Source of the DNA: Paguma larvata
Taxonomy: Eukaryota > Chordata > Mammalia > Carnivora > Viverridae
Assembly: GCA_030068075.1 (NCBI GenBank)
Contig: CM057831.1
Span: forward strand, 11,575,370-11,639,369
Direction of reading: 5' to 3'
Length of the DNA stretch: 64,000 nt
The translations under genes and the position numbers were made by a program. Numbering within the stretch: position 1 is the stretch's first letter; each line of letters opens with the position of its first letter. Under the pieces are notes generated by a model. The model had not been told where the DNA came from. It did no database searches and saw nothing but the letters and a program-made list of their open reading frames with translations. Shown one piece after another: positions 1 through 36,511 of the stretch.

Positions 1-157
1 GGGAGTGGGAGAATCTCAGGCAGGCTTCATGCTGTCAGCACAGAGCCCGACGTGAGGCTGAATCCCACGAACTGTGAGATCATGACCTGAGCTGAAACCA
101 AGAGTCAGATGCTTAACCGACTGAGCCACCCGAAAATAATGAGTGACTGAGGCACCC
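1..157 (-). mobile_element. CAN-SINE, truncated by window start
   Basis: Reverse-strand SINE body and head (CATGACCTGAGCTGAAACC, GACTGAGCCACCC). A second short head fragment, TGACTGAGGCACCCC, follows. CCGAAAATAAT and CCGGAAATAAT flank it like a small duplication. Confidence 0.85.
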
Positions 158-479
158 CGGAAATAATTGTTTTAAAATATTGTCTCTAGTGTAAGTGATC
201 TGTTTCAAATGAGTTAGGAAAGAAAGGCTAGATCTGTGAAAAAGTAAATGTTTTCCACTAATAACTATATGGTGGAGAAGCAAACACTCCACGCATTAAC
301 CAAATAGTCCAGGTTAACGTCATTGGCGGCTGTCATGTGGACTTCATGTATCCCCTGTCATGATGAGAAGGGCACCTCACTTCTGTGACATTCTTTCTGT
401 AAACTCAAGCCCAGTCAAAGATATGAGAAAACATCAGCTAAACACCTTGCTACAGAATACCTGACAAGTAACCCTCGAA

Positions 480-826
480 ACTCTTCAGGCCATTGAAAAC
501 AAAGACTAAGAAGCTATCCCACACCAGAGGAGAGTGAGGAGATAGGATGATAAATGTTACGTATCCTAGGTTGCATCCTGAAACAAATAAGGACATTAAT
601 GGAGAAAACAGGTGAGACCCGAATAATGTCTGGGGTTTAGTTAATCGGACCATACTGATGTAGGTTTGTTGGGTTTGACAGAGTACCACAGTAACATGAG
701 GTGGTGATAATAGGGGAAAGTGAAACCGAATGAGGGATATATGGGAACATTCTGCACTGTCTTTGCAGCTTTTCTGTAAATCTAAGGTTCCAAAATAAAA
801 AGTTGATTTAAAAGGTAAAAGTTACA
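480..826 (+). mobile_element. Old L1 3' end (L1M type)
   Basis: Ends in GCACTGTCTTTGCAGCTTTT...CTAAGGTTCCAAAATAAAAAG, the pattern of mammalian-wide L1M 3' ends. No coding capacity is left. Confidence 0.55.
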
Positions 827-849
827 TTTTCTAATTCTGTGCTACAAAT

Positions 850-975
850 TTGTTGAATGCCTGTTAAGTGCAAGGCAGTGTGCTCACTACTGCAGGAGAT
901 AGTGTATAAGACGCTGTCCCTGCCCCTGCCCTTAAGGAGTTGTTACTCTGTTGGGGACTGAGACGGGTCATACAA
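850..975 (-). repeat. L2/MIR-like ancient relic
   Basis: GAATGCCTGTTAAGTGCAAG followed by CTGTCCCTGCCC resembles the inverted L2 3' end (the usual ...TGCCAGGCACTGTGCT... pattern). Highly diverged. Confidence 0.45.
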
Positions 976-1008
976 AGCAGAACACGATGGAACCTGTGCT
1001 AAGTATTT

Positions 1009-1212
1009 CTTTTTTTTAAGTTTTTATTTATTTTGAGAGAGAGAGAGAGAGAGAGAGAACAGAGAAGAGGTAGAGAGAGAGGAGAGAGTGAGAATCCCAA
1101 GCAGGTTCTGCATTGTCAGTGCAGGGCTCGATTGGTGCTCAAACTCATGAACTGAGAGATCATGACCTGAGCCAAAGTCGGATTCTTAACAGACTGAGCC
1201 ACCCAGGTGCCT
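1009..1212 (-). mobile_element. CAN-SINE, long type
   Basis: T-rich tail, GAGA repeat, body and head ending GACTGAGCCACCCAGGTGCC. Flanks CCTGTGC (left) and CCTGTGCC (right) look like target-site duplications. Confidence 0.93.
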
Positions 1213-1409
1213 TATGAAGCCTGTGCCAGGAATTAACAAGATGCTTTGGGGTCTGGAGTTGAGAGTAAGATATTAAATGCAAACTGGTAAATATCCCATA
1301 TACCCACCCTGCCCAGTACACACACCAAGGGGGTAGCATTTAGAATGAACTTTGAATGGGCACAATTTCAGTATCCACAGGCATTAGAAAGGAAAACAGG
1401 TATCATTCC

Positions 1410-1605
1410 AACCAGCCCAGGCTCAAAACCTCTGCCAGTTACTAGCTCTATGATCTTGGGCGAGTCATTTAATATCACTGTCTTTGTTTCTCATTTGTAA
1501 GCTAGGATTAATAATTCCAATTCCAAAGCACTGTGAGAATTACATGAGGTATACATGTAGTTTATCAAAGCTTCTGACACAGTGTGAACTATTAGAGCTA
1601 GAGGG
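1410..1605 (+). repeat. MIR relic
   Basis: TGATCTTGGGCGAGTCATTT, CTCATTTGTAAGCTAGGATTA and GTGAGAATTACATGAGG follow the MIR core in order, with heavy divergence. Confidence 0.6.
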
Positions 1606-2679
1606 AGGCATGTATTGATGTAACACCGTCAAGAAAGGTGTGGGACCCCAGAAAGTTTAGAACGTTGGGGGAAATACTGAGGAGTATATGTTCAGAAGGA
1701 TGAATTGGGACCACTTGTAAGTGCTTTAATTTACAAGTTGAGGAGTTTGAACTTTTTGGTGGTTTTTGGGAAGTCCTTGAAAATCTTTGTGTAGGTGGGA
1801 GTAAAGAGATTGAGTCTGTGTCTTAAGATTAATTTGTTAGAAGTGTGAGGGGAGTGTTAGAGATTCTCACATGGGCTGCTGCCTCCCAGTCACTTGGTGA
1901 ATTACATTAGTTTCCCTTTAACTTGGAATTCTGTGAAGCCTGTAGCTCAGAATACCCTGGATGATGAATGCTGTGTGGTGATCATCTGTTACATGTAACC
2001 GGGGATCTCAAAGGCAGGACCACGAGTATAACAGCAGATACGTTTAATACGTGTTTAGTATTACAAAAAAAAAAAAAAAGGTCACTGATATTTTCAGAGA
2101 TACTGGTTCAGAACTCCTTTTTTAGGTGATGGTTTTGGTTTTGCCCCCTTTTTTTTTTTTTTAAGCAGTTTAAGCAGATAAGAGTTCAGCAGTACTTTAT
2201 TGACTTCCTGTGAAGCTTGTTGAAAGAAGTTCCGTTGTATCTATTTTTAAAGCTGATTAGTCTGAGCAGAGGATGCTGCTCTTGAGTTATAAATGTCATG
2301 TCACCGTGTTCTCACTCAGCATTCTGCAGATGACAGCGTTCGCATGTAAGGGTTTTGGAGGCCAGTGGCTAGGAAAGCAGCGCCGTCATCGCTGAAATGG
2401 TACCAGTACATGAAATACTTACAAACGCTGATCATTTCACCATTCAGCAGTATAATTAATTTGTCATCATCTCCGTGGGGTCTTTAGCCCACACCATGGC
2501 CAAAGGGCAAAGAATGGGTCCTGTTTCCAACTCCAAAATGATAACTGTATAATGTTGTACAGCCATTTGTGAATCATTGTATTAAAAGTATTAATCATTT
2601 GGAAATTTACCCACTGGGAAATACAGGTTCATTGGCCCACAAATACTAAAATAGATTTCAGCCTAAATTATTGGGGTTT

Positions 2680-2800
2680 TCCCCCCAATGTTTTATTATG
2701 AAAATTTTCATTCATACAGAAAAATGGAAAGAACTTTACACCAATCATATACCTGTCACCTAGATTCTACATGTAAATTGTAAAAGGAAAGTCTTGCTTC
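2680..2800 (-). mobile_element. Old L1 3' fragment
   Basis: TTTTATTATGAAAATTTTCA plus ACACCAATCATATACCTGTC matches the L1M pattern of anti-sense 3' ends. No coding content. Confidence 0.45.
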
Positions 2801-2914
2801 CTTCGCTTTAAAAATCAAAAAACTTCTTTTTGAGTCTTTGAACCATTTTCACATGAGACAATAGTATTGTGAAATGGCTGAGATGGTTTTTGATGTTTCT
2901 GTGTGTGTGTGTTT

Positions 2915-3112
2915 TTAATGTTTTTAACATTTACTTATTTTTGAGAGTGAGAGCAAGCGGGGGAGGGGCAGTGAGCGATGGGGACAGAGGATCTCAAGCA
3001 GGCTCCAAGCTGACAGCAGAGAGCCCGATGCGGGGCTAGAACTCATGAACTGCGAGATCATGACGTGAGCGGAAGTCTGATGCTCAACAGACTGAGCCAC
3101 CCAGGCCACCCC
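2915..3112 (-). mobile_element. CAN-SINE, long type
   Basis: TTACTTATTTTTGAGAGTGA start, body TCATGACGTGAGC, and head GACTGAGCCACCCAGG in reverse orientation. Confidence 0.93.
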
Positions 3113-3202
3113 TGTGTTACTTCTTCAGAAAGAAAATTGAGTAAAATAGTTCGCGGATTCTGGCATTTAGCAAGTCCCTGGTATTAGAATACATAACAAT
3201 AT

Positions 3203-3422
3203 TAAAAAAAAATTTTTTTTTAATGTATTTATTTTGAGAGAGAGAGAGAGAGCACTGGCAGGGGAGGGGCAGAAAGAAAAGGAGATACAGAATCCCAAGC
3301 AGGCTCTGCACCAACAGCACAGAACCCGATGGCAGGGCTTGAATTCATGAACTGTGACATCGTGACCTGAGCTGAGATCACAAGAGTCAGACACTTAAGC
3401 AGCTGTGCCACTCAGGCACCCC
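3203..3422 (-). mobile_element. CAN-SINE, long type
   Basis: Poly-T, GAGA tract, GCAGGGGAGGGGCAGA, then a diverged head GCTGTGCCACTCAGGCACCC. Confidence 0.92.
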
Positions 3423-3842
3423 CGAATAGGTAACCATATTTGACTTAAGCAGCTCAGATGAACTTTTCAGCCCCCTTACTGGGTTCATACGATTAACTGT
3501 TCATTTAAATTCCATGAGACATAAGTTGATTTGAATTCTTTGCAGGCAGAAATACACTTGTAAAAATTCTTATAATTTCTAGGCCTCCATCATATAAAGA
3601 TACATGCTCTCTCCAGTCTTTCTTCTTTAATCCTTTTATGAAATTAAACTGCTGAAGTTAAGGTTTCTTTTCCAGTTTCAAACCCGTGGTATAGCATAAA
3701 TTCATAAATTTTTATTGATTGAAAGAGATTTTTAAGAGTGACTGGTTTCAGCTGCCTTATATTACGCCTCAGGGAGCCGCAGCCCAGAGCGTTGTTAAGT
3801 AACTGCCCAAAGGCACAGTAAATTCATGGGAGATCAGGAAAT

Positions 3843-3968
3843 ACATTTTATTTATTTTTAAAGATTTTATTTTTAAGTAATTTCTACACACAACCAAGTG
3901 GAGCTGGAACTTACACGACCCTGAAATCAAGAGGCACATGCTCTGCCGACTGAATCAGCCAGGTGCCC
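3843..3968 (-). mobile_element. CAN-SINE, short type
   Basis: AAAGATTTTATTTTTAAGTA followed by CTACACACAACCAAG and a tRNA-like head ending CAGCCAGGTGCCCC. Lacks the pyrimidine-rich linker of the long type. Confidence 0.88.
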
Positions 3969-3981
3969 CAGGAAGTCCAGT

Positions 3982-4166
3982 TTTGTTTTTAAAGTTTATT
4001 AGAGCTTGTGCAAGCAGGGGAGGGGTGGGGGGTGGGGCGAGAGGATCTGAAGCAGGCTGTGTGCTGAGAGCAGAAAACTGAACTCGGGGCTCCAGCCCAC
4101 AGTCCGTGAGATCACAGCCTGAGCCAAAGTCGGTCACGTAACCAACTGGTCAACCCATGCACCCCC
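3982..4166 (-). mobile_element. CAN-SINE, long type, diverged
   Basis: GCAAGCAGGGGAGGGG, GAGATCACAGCCTGAGCC and a decayed head ACTGGTCAACCCATGCACCC. Confidence 0.85.
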
Positions 4167-4326
4167 TCCAGGAAATAGATTTTAGATCTCTAGTCTTCTT
4201 AACTATTCTCATACATATTTTCAGATACTCCTTTGTAGAAAGAATAAACAGAGCATACTTGTGAATTATAGAATTTATTATAACTATCAAAATGGGGAGT
4301 TTTTTTTTTTTTTTAAGGACTATACC

Positions 4327-4523
4327 TTTTTTTTTTTTTTTAAACTTTATGTATTTATTTTGAGAGAGCGCGAGTGGGGGAGGAGCAGATAAGAGAGTGA
4401 GAATCCCAAGCAAGCTCCACGTTGGCAGTACAGAGCCCAACACGGGGCTCGAACTCATGGACTGTGAGATCATGATCTGAGCTGAAGTCAGACACCTAAC
4501 CATCTGAGCCACTCGGGTGCCCC
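4327..4523 (-). mobile_element. CAN-SINE, long type
   Basis: Poly-T, TTATTTTGAGAGAGCGCGAG, GATCATGATCTGAGCTGAAG, CTGAGCCACTCGGGTGCCCC. Confidence 0.93.
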
Positions 4524-5023
4524 CAAAGTGGAGTTTCAGAAACCGAACCCTAAGTGAGAATATCTTTATGAATAATTTGGTCTTACTGTTTTGTAAGTCA
4601 TCATTGTTGTCTAAAAGATCTCAGTCTCTTAATATTTATTTCTCAATAGTCCTTCATGACATTGTTGCTGTACTTGGAAAGGATGGAGCATTCTCGATAA
4701 AGCAAGAGTGGTACCATTCTCAGTACTCCTTAAGTGTGCATAAATTTTAGACAATTTATCTCCCCATACTGTGTTCTTTTTTTCATTTCCTCTTTCTCTT
4801 CAAAGTGCTTTGTGGCCAAGAGTTATAAAGATGACTTATTTTTCAGTATTTTGTGTAGTAAGTTCATTGGTTGGAATCTTTTGAAGAGTTTTCTGCTTAT
4901 CTCATGTTCACATAAAGGCTACTTTTCAACACTGTCCTGTTTGGTTTATAGAAATAGTGATTGTAATTCTTATCAAGTTGTATTTATCTTTCTACTCTAG
5001 AAGCTATAATCGCTTCTTTAATC

Positions 5024-5241
5024 TTTTTTTTTTTTTTAAATGTTTTTATTTATTTTTGAGACAGAGAGAGACAGCACGAGTGGGGGAGGGGCAGAGAGAG
5101 AGGGAGATACAGAATCTGAAGCAGGCTGCAGGCTCTGAGCTGTCAGCACAGAGCCCGACGCGGGGCTTGAACTCACAGACGGGGAGATCATGACCTGAGC
5201 CGAAGTCGGACGCTCAACCGACTGAGCCACTTAGGTGCCCC
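5024..5241 (-). mobile_element. CAN-SINE, long type, well preserved
   Basis: Near-complete copy: poly-T, TTTATTTATTTTTGAGACAG, GAGCTGTCAGCACAGAGCCC, ATCATGACCTGAGCCGAAGT, CGACTGAGCCACTTAGGTGC. Confidence 0.95.
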
Positions 5242-5548
5242 TCTTTAATCTTTAATATACCTATGTACTGGTGACATAGAAGTCTGAGTCCCTTATTAAA
5301 TTATATACAGAAAATGTAACTATTACTTTGGCCTGAGGTACAAAGGTATGTTGGCTCGTAAGGTAGGACCTGAGTTAGGGGGAAAGAACTGACGCCGGTC
5401 TGAACTTGAAAAACAACGGACACTGTGTACTGAGTCAGCATTCGATGATGGGGAAGTTGTGAGCTAAGAAGAGAGAAAGATGGAAGCTATAGAGTAGAAT
5501 TTGTGGTTACTTAGATGTAGTTATTTGGTGTCAGAGGTAATAAAAATG

Positions 5549-5748
5549 GGGGCACCTGGGTGGCTCAGTCAGTTAAGCGTCCGACTTCGGCTCAGGTCAT
5601 GATCTTGAGGTTCGTGACTTCCAGCCCCACATCGGGCTCTGTGCTGACGGCTCGGAGCTTGGAGCCTCCTTGGGATTCTGTGTCTCCCTTTCTCTTCCCC
5701 TCCCCACTTGCTCTCTGTCTCGCTCTCAAAATTAAACATTAAAAAAAA
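5549..5748 (+). mobile_element. CAN-SINE, long type
   Basis: Forward copy: GGGGGCACCTGGGTGGCTCA, CCGACTTCGGCTCAGGTCAT, CT-rich linker, then AAATTAAACATTAAAAAAAA tail. Confidence 0.95.
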
Positions 5749-6599
5749 TGACTTCCTTCTTTAAATACCTCCTGAGTTAAAGCAAAACCTGTATTATTTG
5801 CTACTGTTGGAACGTAAAGAAAAGTTTTGTCTTCAGGTTCTTTATATAAAAAAATAGAACAGTGTGTTCCTTTGTGGCTCTTTGGAGAATTGTTAGAACA
5901 TATTGTATGAATTGAAGTGACTGGTGACAGAATTTTGAAAACTATTGCTTACCTCGTAATGAGCTAAGTATCCATCACGCCTCATTGTTCTAAGATTACA
6001 TGTGTAGACGGATTCTGCTGATTAAATTCAGCATCATACACCGCAGACACTCAGCCATAAGCCTGCGGCCTTAAAATGTTATTGAACAGAATTTCAGGTC
6101 AGATCAGTTACAAAATGCTCGGACCCATGGGATTTTGTAGATATTTAATTTCCTTTTAAGAAGTGTGATGCTTATGGCTCACATCTCTGATGGTTTTAAG
6201 AAATGTAAGCTGGCTTTTTGAGGATGCGTCCTTGAGTAGGAAAGTGTCTCAAATCGATTTCCAGGAACTATTTCAGTCAGCACTTTGAACTGCTCTGAGG
6301 TGCTCGGTGCCGTTACATCCTTGTGGTCAATAACTTTTCCTTTTTTTTTTTTTTTAATGGCTGGCTTCACAAATTAAAATAGCTTTCTGCCCGTTATGAT
6401 TTCGGTGTGTATATTTTATCTCTGATCCAGCGTCGTGCTGAACCCTTGGTAGATCTCACTGGAACATTCTTTGAAAAGATGCCAACGCAGCTCAGTCATC
6501 CCAAGCTCCCTTCTTGCCCTTGCTTCAGACTTGGCTTAGAAAGCAGCTCTCAGCGAGGTTCCAAAGACCACCGTCTCTGAAACAGCAGCCCTACATGAC

Positions 6600-7230
6600 T
6601 CTCTTCTAGACTGTGTTGTTTTTCTTCAAAGCACTTTTCTCCCACCACCGGATGCTCCCATGGGAACGGGAGTACCATAAAGCCAGAGATTCTGTTTTGT
6701 TCGTAGCCGCATCCATTCCTAGTGCCTAGTACTGGTAGGCAGTATTTTCTGAAGGTGTAACAAAGGGTAGAAATTGTGGCAGATGCCCAAAGGGATATAA
6801 ATACCCATTAGAAAAGGATTTAGCTCTCGGGCGCATGGATAACTATAGTACGAGAGGGTCCGATGACAGGAGAGCTGCAGTGAACGAGCTGTGGGTATCG
6901 GAGGGGTTTATTCTAGCTGGCTTCTCGGGAAATGACGTTTAAGCCGCGTCTTATTTCAGACTAGGGAAACTAATAAGCAGAGGCTTAAAGGTGGGACGGT
7001 GGACAAGGACAGTATGTATGAGAAAAGATGACGTGTTCAGTTTGACTAGAAGATACTCGTAAAGAAGTAAGAAATTAGAAAGGTAGGGTAGATTCAGGTC
7101 CGTGGAAAGTCTTCAAATCAAAATTGAGTTTAGGTTTCATCCCACTGGCAGTGTGGAAATTGTTTTTTCCCCTCCTTAAAAGGCCATTATATATGTGGCA
7201 TGATCGGACCTTCATAGGAAGAGTCTGAAG
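6600..7230. repeat. L2-class ancient relics
   Basis: TCCTAGTGCCTAGTACTGGT and downstream phrases such as GGTTTCATCCCACTGGCAG fit old L2-type repeats. Divergence is high and boundaries are unclear. Confidence 0.4.
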
Positions 7231-7239
7231 ACTGAAGTT

Positions 7240-8212
7240 TGTTTTTATTGTTGTTTTTAATTTTAATTCCACTGGGTTAACATACAGTGTGATAATGGGG
7301 TGCCTGGGTGGTGCAGTCATTTAAGTGTCCGACTTTTGATTTTGGCTCCGGTGGTTTCACGGGTTCGAGCCCCGTGTCGGTGCTGAATCTGCTTCGGTTT
7401 CTCCCTCTGTCTTCCCCTCCCCCACTTGTGTTCTGTCTCTCTGAAAATACATAAGTGAAAAAAATTGTAATAATAGTTTGAAGATGCACAGTTAGCGATT
7501 CTACACTTCCATACATCACCCTGTGCTCTTCATGAGTGCCCTCCTTCATTTGTTTCACCCATCTCCCGCTCTCCTCCCTTCTGCTAACCATCAGAGTTCC
7601 CTCTAGTTAAAGAGTATTTCTTAGTTTGCATATCTTACTTCCTGTTACTCATTTGTTTCTTAAATTCCACGTATGAGTGAAATCATATGGTATTTGTCTT
7701 TCTCTGCCTGACTTATTTCACTTAGCATTATACTTTCTAGCTCCATCCATGTGGTTGCAAATGGGAAGTTTTCATTTTTCATAGCTGAGTAATATTTCAT
7801 GGTGTCTTTATCCATTCATCATTCAACAGACACTGGGCTGCTTCCATAATTCGGCTATTGTAAATAACACTGCTATAAACATAGGGGTGCATGTATCTCT
7901 TCGAACCAGTGCGTTTGTAATTTGGGGGTAAATACCCAGTAGTGCAATTACTGGGTTGTGGGAGAGTTATTTTTACCTCTCTGAGATAGCACCATACAGC
8001 TTTCCCCAGTGGCTGTGCCAGTTCACTTCCCACCAACTGCGCATGAGGGTTCCTTTTTCTCCGCATCCTCACCAACACTTGTTTCTTGTGTGTCGATTTT
8101 AGCCATTCTGACAGGTGTGAGGTGATGTCTCAGTGTGGTTTTGATTTGCATTTCCCTGATGATGAGTGACGTTGAACATCTTTTCACGTGTCTGTTGGCC
8201 ATCTGTGTGGAA
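7240..8212 (-). mobile_element. L1 3' fragment, reverse orientation
   Basis: TTAATTCCACTGGGTTAACA and AGCTCCATCCATGTGGTTGC are the reverse complement of an L1 3' region (the ATTACTCAGCCAT class). It is split by a SINE at 7296-7466. No ORF is preserved. Confidence 0.85.
7296..7466 (+). mobile_element. CAN-SINE inserted in L1
   Basis: GGGGTGCCTGGGTGGTGCAG head, GGGTTCGAGCCCCGTGTCGG body, CT-rich linker, A-rich end. L1 sequence continues on both sides. Confidence 0.92.
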
Positions 8213-8224
8213 GACTAAAGTTTG

Positions 8225-9020
8225 AATTGTGGGGTAGGTGGGGGAGGGTAGCAGCGAACTGATATTATAATCATACAGTTTAAAGGTAGGAAGACAACAG
8301 TGGTCAGCACATTGACAAATAGGTCAGATATAGAGAATAAGGGAAGTGGAAGAAGCCAAGATAACTCTAAGCTTTATATCTATATTTCAGAAACTTTATT
8401 TTTAAAAAAATATTTTAATGTTTATTTTTGAGAGAGAGAACGAGCAAGTGAGCGCTCACACATGCAGGCAGGGAAGAGGGAGAGAGAGGGAGACAGAGGA
8501 TCTGAAGCGGGGTCCGTGCTGAGAGTGGAGAGCCCAATGTGTGGCTCGAACCCATGAAACCGTGGTGAGATCATGACCTGAGCCGAAGTTGGATGCTTAA
8601 CCAACTGAACCACCCAGGCGCCCCTGTAAGGTTTTGAATTTGTGGGAAGTAAGATGGTGTTGTCATCACAGAGAATATGAAGAAAGAACAGAGTTGAGAA
8701 GGAAGATGAATTTAATTTTGAACATGTTGCTATGAGGTGCTAGCATGTGAATGGAGAAATGTGGTTGGTGGTTGGAAAGCTACCAGATCTTAAGATTTGG
8801 GAATTGCTTGCAGAGTGGTTTCTGAAGCTTGGAATTGTGAAGGAAGAGTCAAGAGATTACATGGAGAGAGAAAGGAAAGCAGCAGAGAGCATATTCTTGG
8901 GAAATAGCTCTGTTGAGAGAATAGGAAGAAAAGCCAAAGAAAGACGAATCCAGTAGGAGAACCAAGAGAGGACAGTATGAGAGAAACCAAAGAAAGATAC
9001 TTTCAGGATGAAGTAAGAGT
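8225..9020. repeat. Ancient L2-like relic split by a SINE
   Basis: Diverged phrases (AAGATAACTCTAAGCTTTAT; AGAGAGGACAGTATGAG) resemble ancient L2-type repeats. A SINE interrupts it at 8399-8623. The open frame at 8747-8956 has no recognisable protein. Confidence 0.35.
8399..8623 (-). mobile_element. CAN-SINE, long type
   Basis: TAATGTTTATTTTTGAGAGA, CATGACCTGAGCCGAAGTTG, GAACCACCCAGGCGCCCC. Confidence 0.94.
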
Positions 9021-9149
9021 CTAGAAAAAGCTGTTAAAACCTTGAGAGTGTGATATAGTATCTTCTTGGCCATATTATACATGTGTTATTCTGCTGTACT
9101 GTTGACCATAGTTGTCGTTTTTTTTTTTTTGTTTTTTTGTTTTTTTGTT

Positions 9150-9248
9150 TTTTTTAAATATTTAATCTGTACCTGCAGTGTGGGACTTGAACTCATGACC
9201 TGAAATCAAGAGTCGCATGCTCTTCGGTCTGAGCCAGCCAGGTGCCCC
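9150..9248 (-). mobile_element. CAN-SINE, short type
   Basis: After an interrupted poly-T (9119-9155): CAGTGTGGGACTTGAACTCA, AAATCAAGAGTCGCATGCTC, GAGCCAGCCAGGTGCCCC. Confidence 0.88.
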
Positions 9249-9485
9249 AGCATAGTTCTTTACCCGTAGTAGGTTCTCAACAATTTAGCATAACTTAAGG
9301 AAATCACTGGGCTCTCCCTTGTTTATCTTTCAAGGTTAACATTTGGCAGAATGTGATCTATATTTATTGAGGTTCAGGCCACTGTGTCCTGCTGACGACT
9401 TGAAAAGTAAGGTCATTAGGAATAATTGATGCTTTCCACATTTTCTGCCAAGTTCTCTGTGTCAGAATTCTTCTGCGATCTGTTC

Positions 9486-9675
9486 TTTTTTTTTTTTTTT
9501 TTAGATTTTATTTTATTTTAAAGTGTATTTATTTTCGAGAGGGAGAGAGTAGGGGAAGGACAGAGAGGAACCCAAGTGGGATCAATGTGGGACTCAGTCT
9601 CACAAATCGTGAGATCCTGACCAGAGCTGAAATCAAGAGTTGGACGCTAACTGCCTGTGCCACCCAGACGCCCCT
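9486..9675 (-). mobile_element. CAN-SINE, long type, nested in a short-type copy
   Basis: AGTGTATTTATTTTCGAGAG to TGCCACCCAGACGCCCC. AGATTTTATTTT occurs on both sides, so this copy landed in the T-rich tail of the neighbour at 9676. Confidence 0.88.
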
Positions 9676-9781
9676 AAAGATTTTATTTTTAAGTACTCTG
9701 TACACCCAATGTGGGGCTCAGAACCCACAACCCCGAGATCAAGTGTCGCACACTCTACCAGCTGAGCCAGCCAGGCACCCC
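9676..9781 (-). mobile_element. CAN-SINE, short type (older host copy)
   Basis: AAAGATTTTATTTTTAAGTA, CACCCAATGTGGGGCTCAGA, ATCAAGTGTCGCACACTCTA, GAGCCAGCCAGGCACCCC. Confidence 0.9.
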
Positions 9782-10461
9782 GTTCTATGATATATCCTTG
9801 ATCTTTATGATTTTTGTTTCCTCTTTGGTAAAATAGTAAAAGTTCTAACAAGCCGTAATGGAAGGCTCTCAGAGTGCCAAGAGGAGGATCGCTGTCGGAG
9901 CTCAGGGATTGGATACGTGCTCGTTCTCCTATCTCACACTTGATCTATTTAGCGTAGGAATTATTTTTAGACTGTCTTCAAGGAATATATTATCACTTTT
10001 GTAGGTGCTTTCAGAAAACAAATCGGAGACTAGAAAGAGAATAACTTGCTACAAGTGCAAGAAGACATATCTGAAAAGTGGAGCGGATTTGTTGACAAGC
10101 CGACTGGAAAGCTTTCAGTAGCATTTTGCTCAAGAGTCAGGCCTGGAGAGCCTTGGTTACTTTGGTGCGGCATTTTATACAGGAAAGACAAAGATGGGAT
10201 CTCCATTATAATAACGTAAAGGAAAAAAATCCCTATTCAAGAGAATTTTTAGATAATCAGATTTGATTATGAATCGACTTGAAATTTTATAAGCCAGATG
10301 ACTAGAATAGACTTTTGAATACATAAAAGCTAATGACTGAGGGAAGGTAGGGCAGCCGGTAGCTGGTTTGGTGTATAACAGTATCTAAAGCATCTATCTG
10401 TATCTTGGTCTGTGTGACAGCACATTGAAGATAAGAAAGGTAATCTGATTAAAGTATACAC

Positions 10462-10669
10462 CTAGGCGCCTGGCTGGCTCAGTCAGTGGGGCATGTGACT
10501 CTTTAATTTTAGAGAGAGAGAGAGAGCACTAGCAAGGGAGAGGAGCAGAGGGAAAGATAGCAGCAATCTTAATGCGCACAGTTCAGTCCCACGACCTTCA
10601 GATCATGACCTAAGTAAGCCAAAATCAAAAATCAGACGCTTAACCAGATGAGCCGCCCAGCACCCCCAC
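10462..10669 (-). mobile_element. Chimeric CAN-SINE pair (head fragment + and body -)
   Basis: A 39-base forward head (TAGGCGCCTGGCTGGCTCAG...) runs straight into a reverse copy starting TTTAATTTTAGAGAGAGAGA and ending ATGAGCCGCCCAGCACCCCC. The rest of the forward copy is not seen on the far side. Confidence 0.85.
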
Positions 10670-11529
10670 ACAGTGATGAGATAACTCTACTCTGTGCTGT
10701 GTGGCATCTTTATAATCACATGCATTAAACAGAGGCTCTTAGAATAAGTTCACCGATTGTTAAAGCATAGTAGTAGCATATTCACTTAGAAATTTTTACA
10801 TGGTTCGGATATTAGCACTTCAGTTTTGGTGTAGGGTGAGGAGTTGTTTTGATAAAACTACTCTCTTTAAGTTCCGATTTAAGTGAAAATGTTTGTTAGG
10901 TCTTGGATATTTAAATTGAGAATTGTAATTGATTATTAATTTATTTTTTAATTTGTGTGAGTTATATGATGATTCGTTATAAATTCTAGAATAGCTTATT
11001 ATGCAAAGCTATTCTGATACATTTTGCTTTTTTAGCATTTCCTTTCTTTTGTGAGTGGATTAGTAGAGGTGTTCAAGTTTGTACCTTTATTTATTCGTTG
11101 ACTCCTCCTGCCTGTCATCCTCAAAAAGTAGATTTGTTCATGTTAGTTAATACTGGGAGGTATTTGGCCTGAGTAAGATTAAAAGCCTTAAAATATATTA
11201 CTGTTACAATTTTTCTGTTTACTGTAGAACAGTTTTTGAATGGAGGGGATGGGGGTGGACCTAGTGAGTGCCGCAGTCTTGCTCTGTTATAGCTGCATCT
11301 TTCATATGATGTTAGAGCAAAACAGTTTCTGAAGTCCTGCTTTGGACAAAGGTAACATCACAGAATATTTCATATGTCCACAGCACATTTCCTTCCTCTC
11401 TGCTTTCCTAGTTTTGTAGGATCTCTGAATAATATTGACCAGAAAGTATATTTGAAGAGGTTCTTGATACCTGGATGTTCATGTTCGTATCAGTTACACA
11501 CCTGACAAAGGTGAATTCAGTGCATTTAA

Positions 11530-36511
<24,982 letters not shown>

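Noticed and set aside
4957..5193. Open frames over SINEs, many starting MAQSV... on the reverse strand
   Set aside because: The same translated phrase recurs at each CAN-SINE because the SINE consensus has an open frame. No independent coding evidence.
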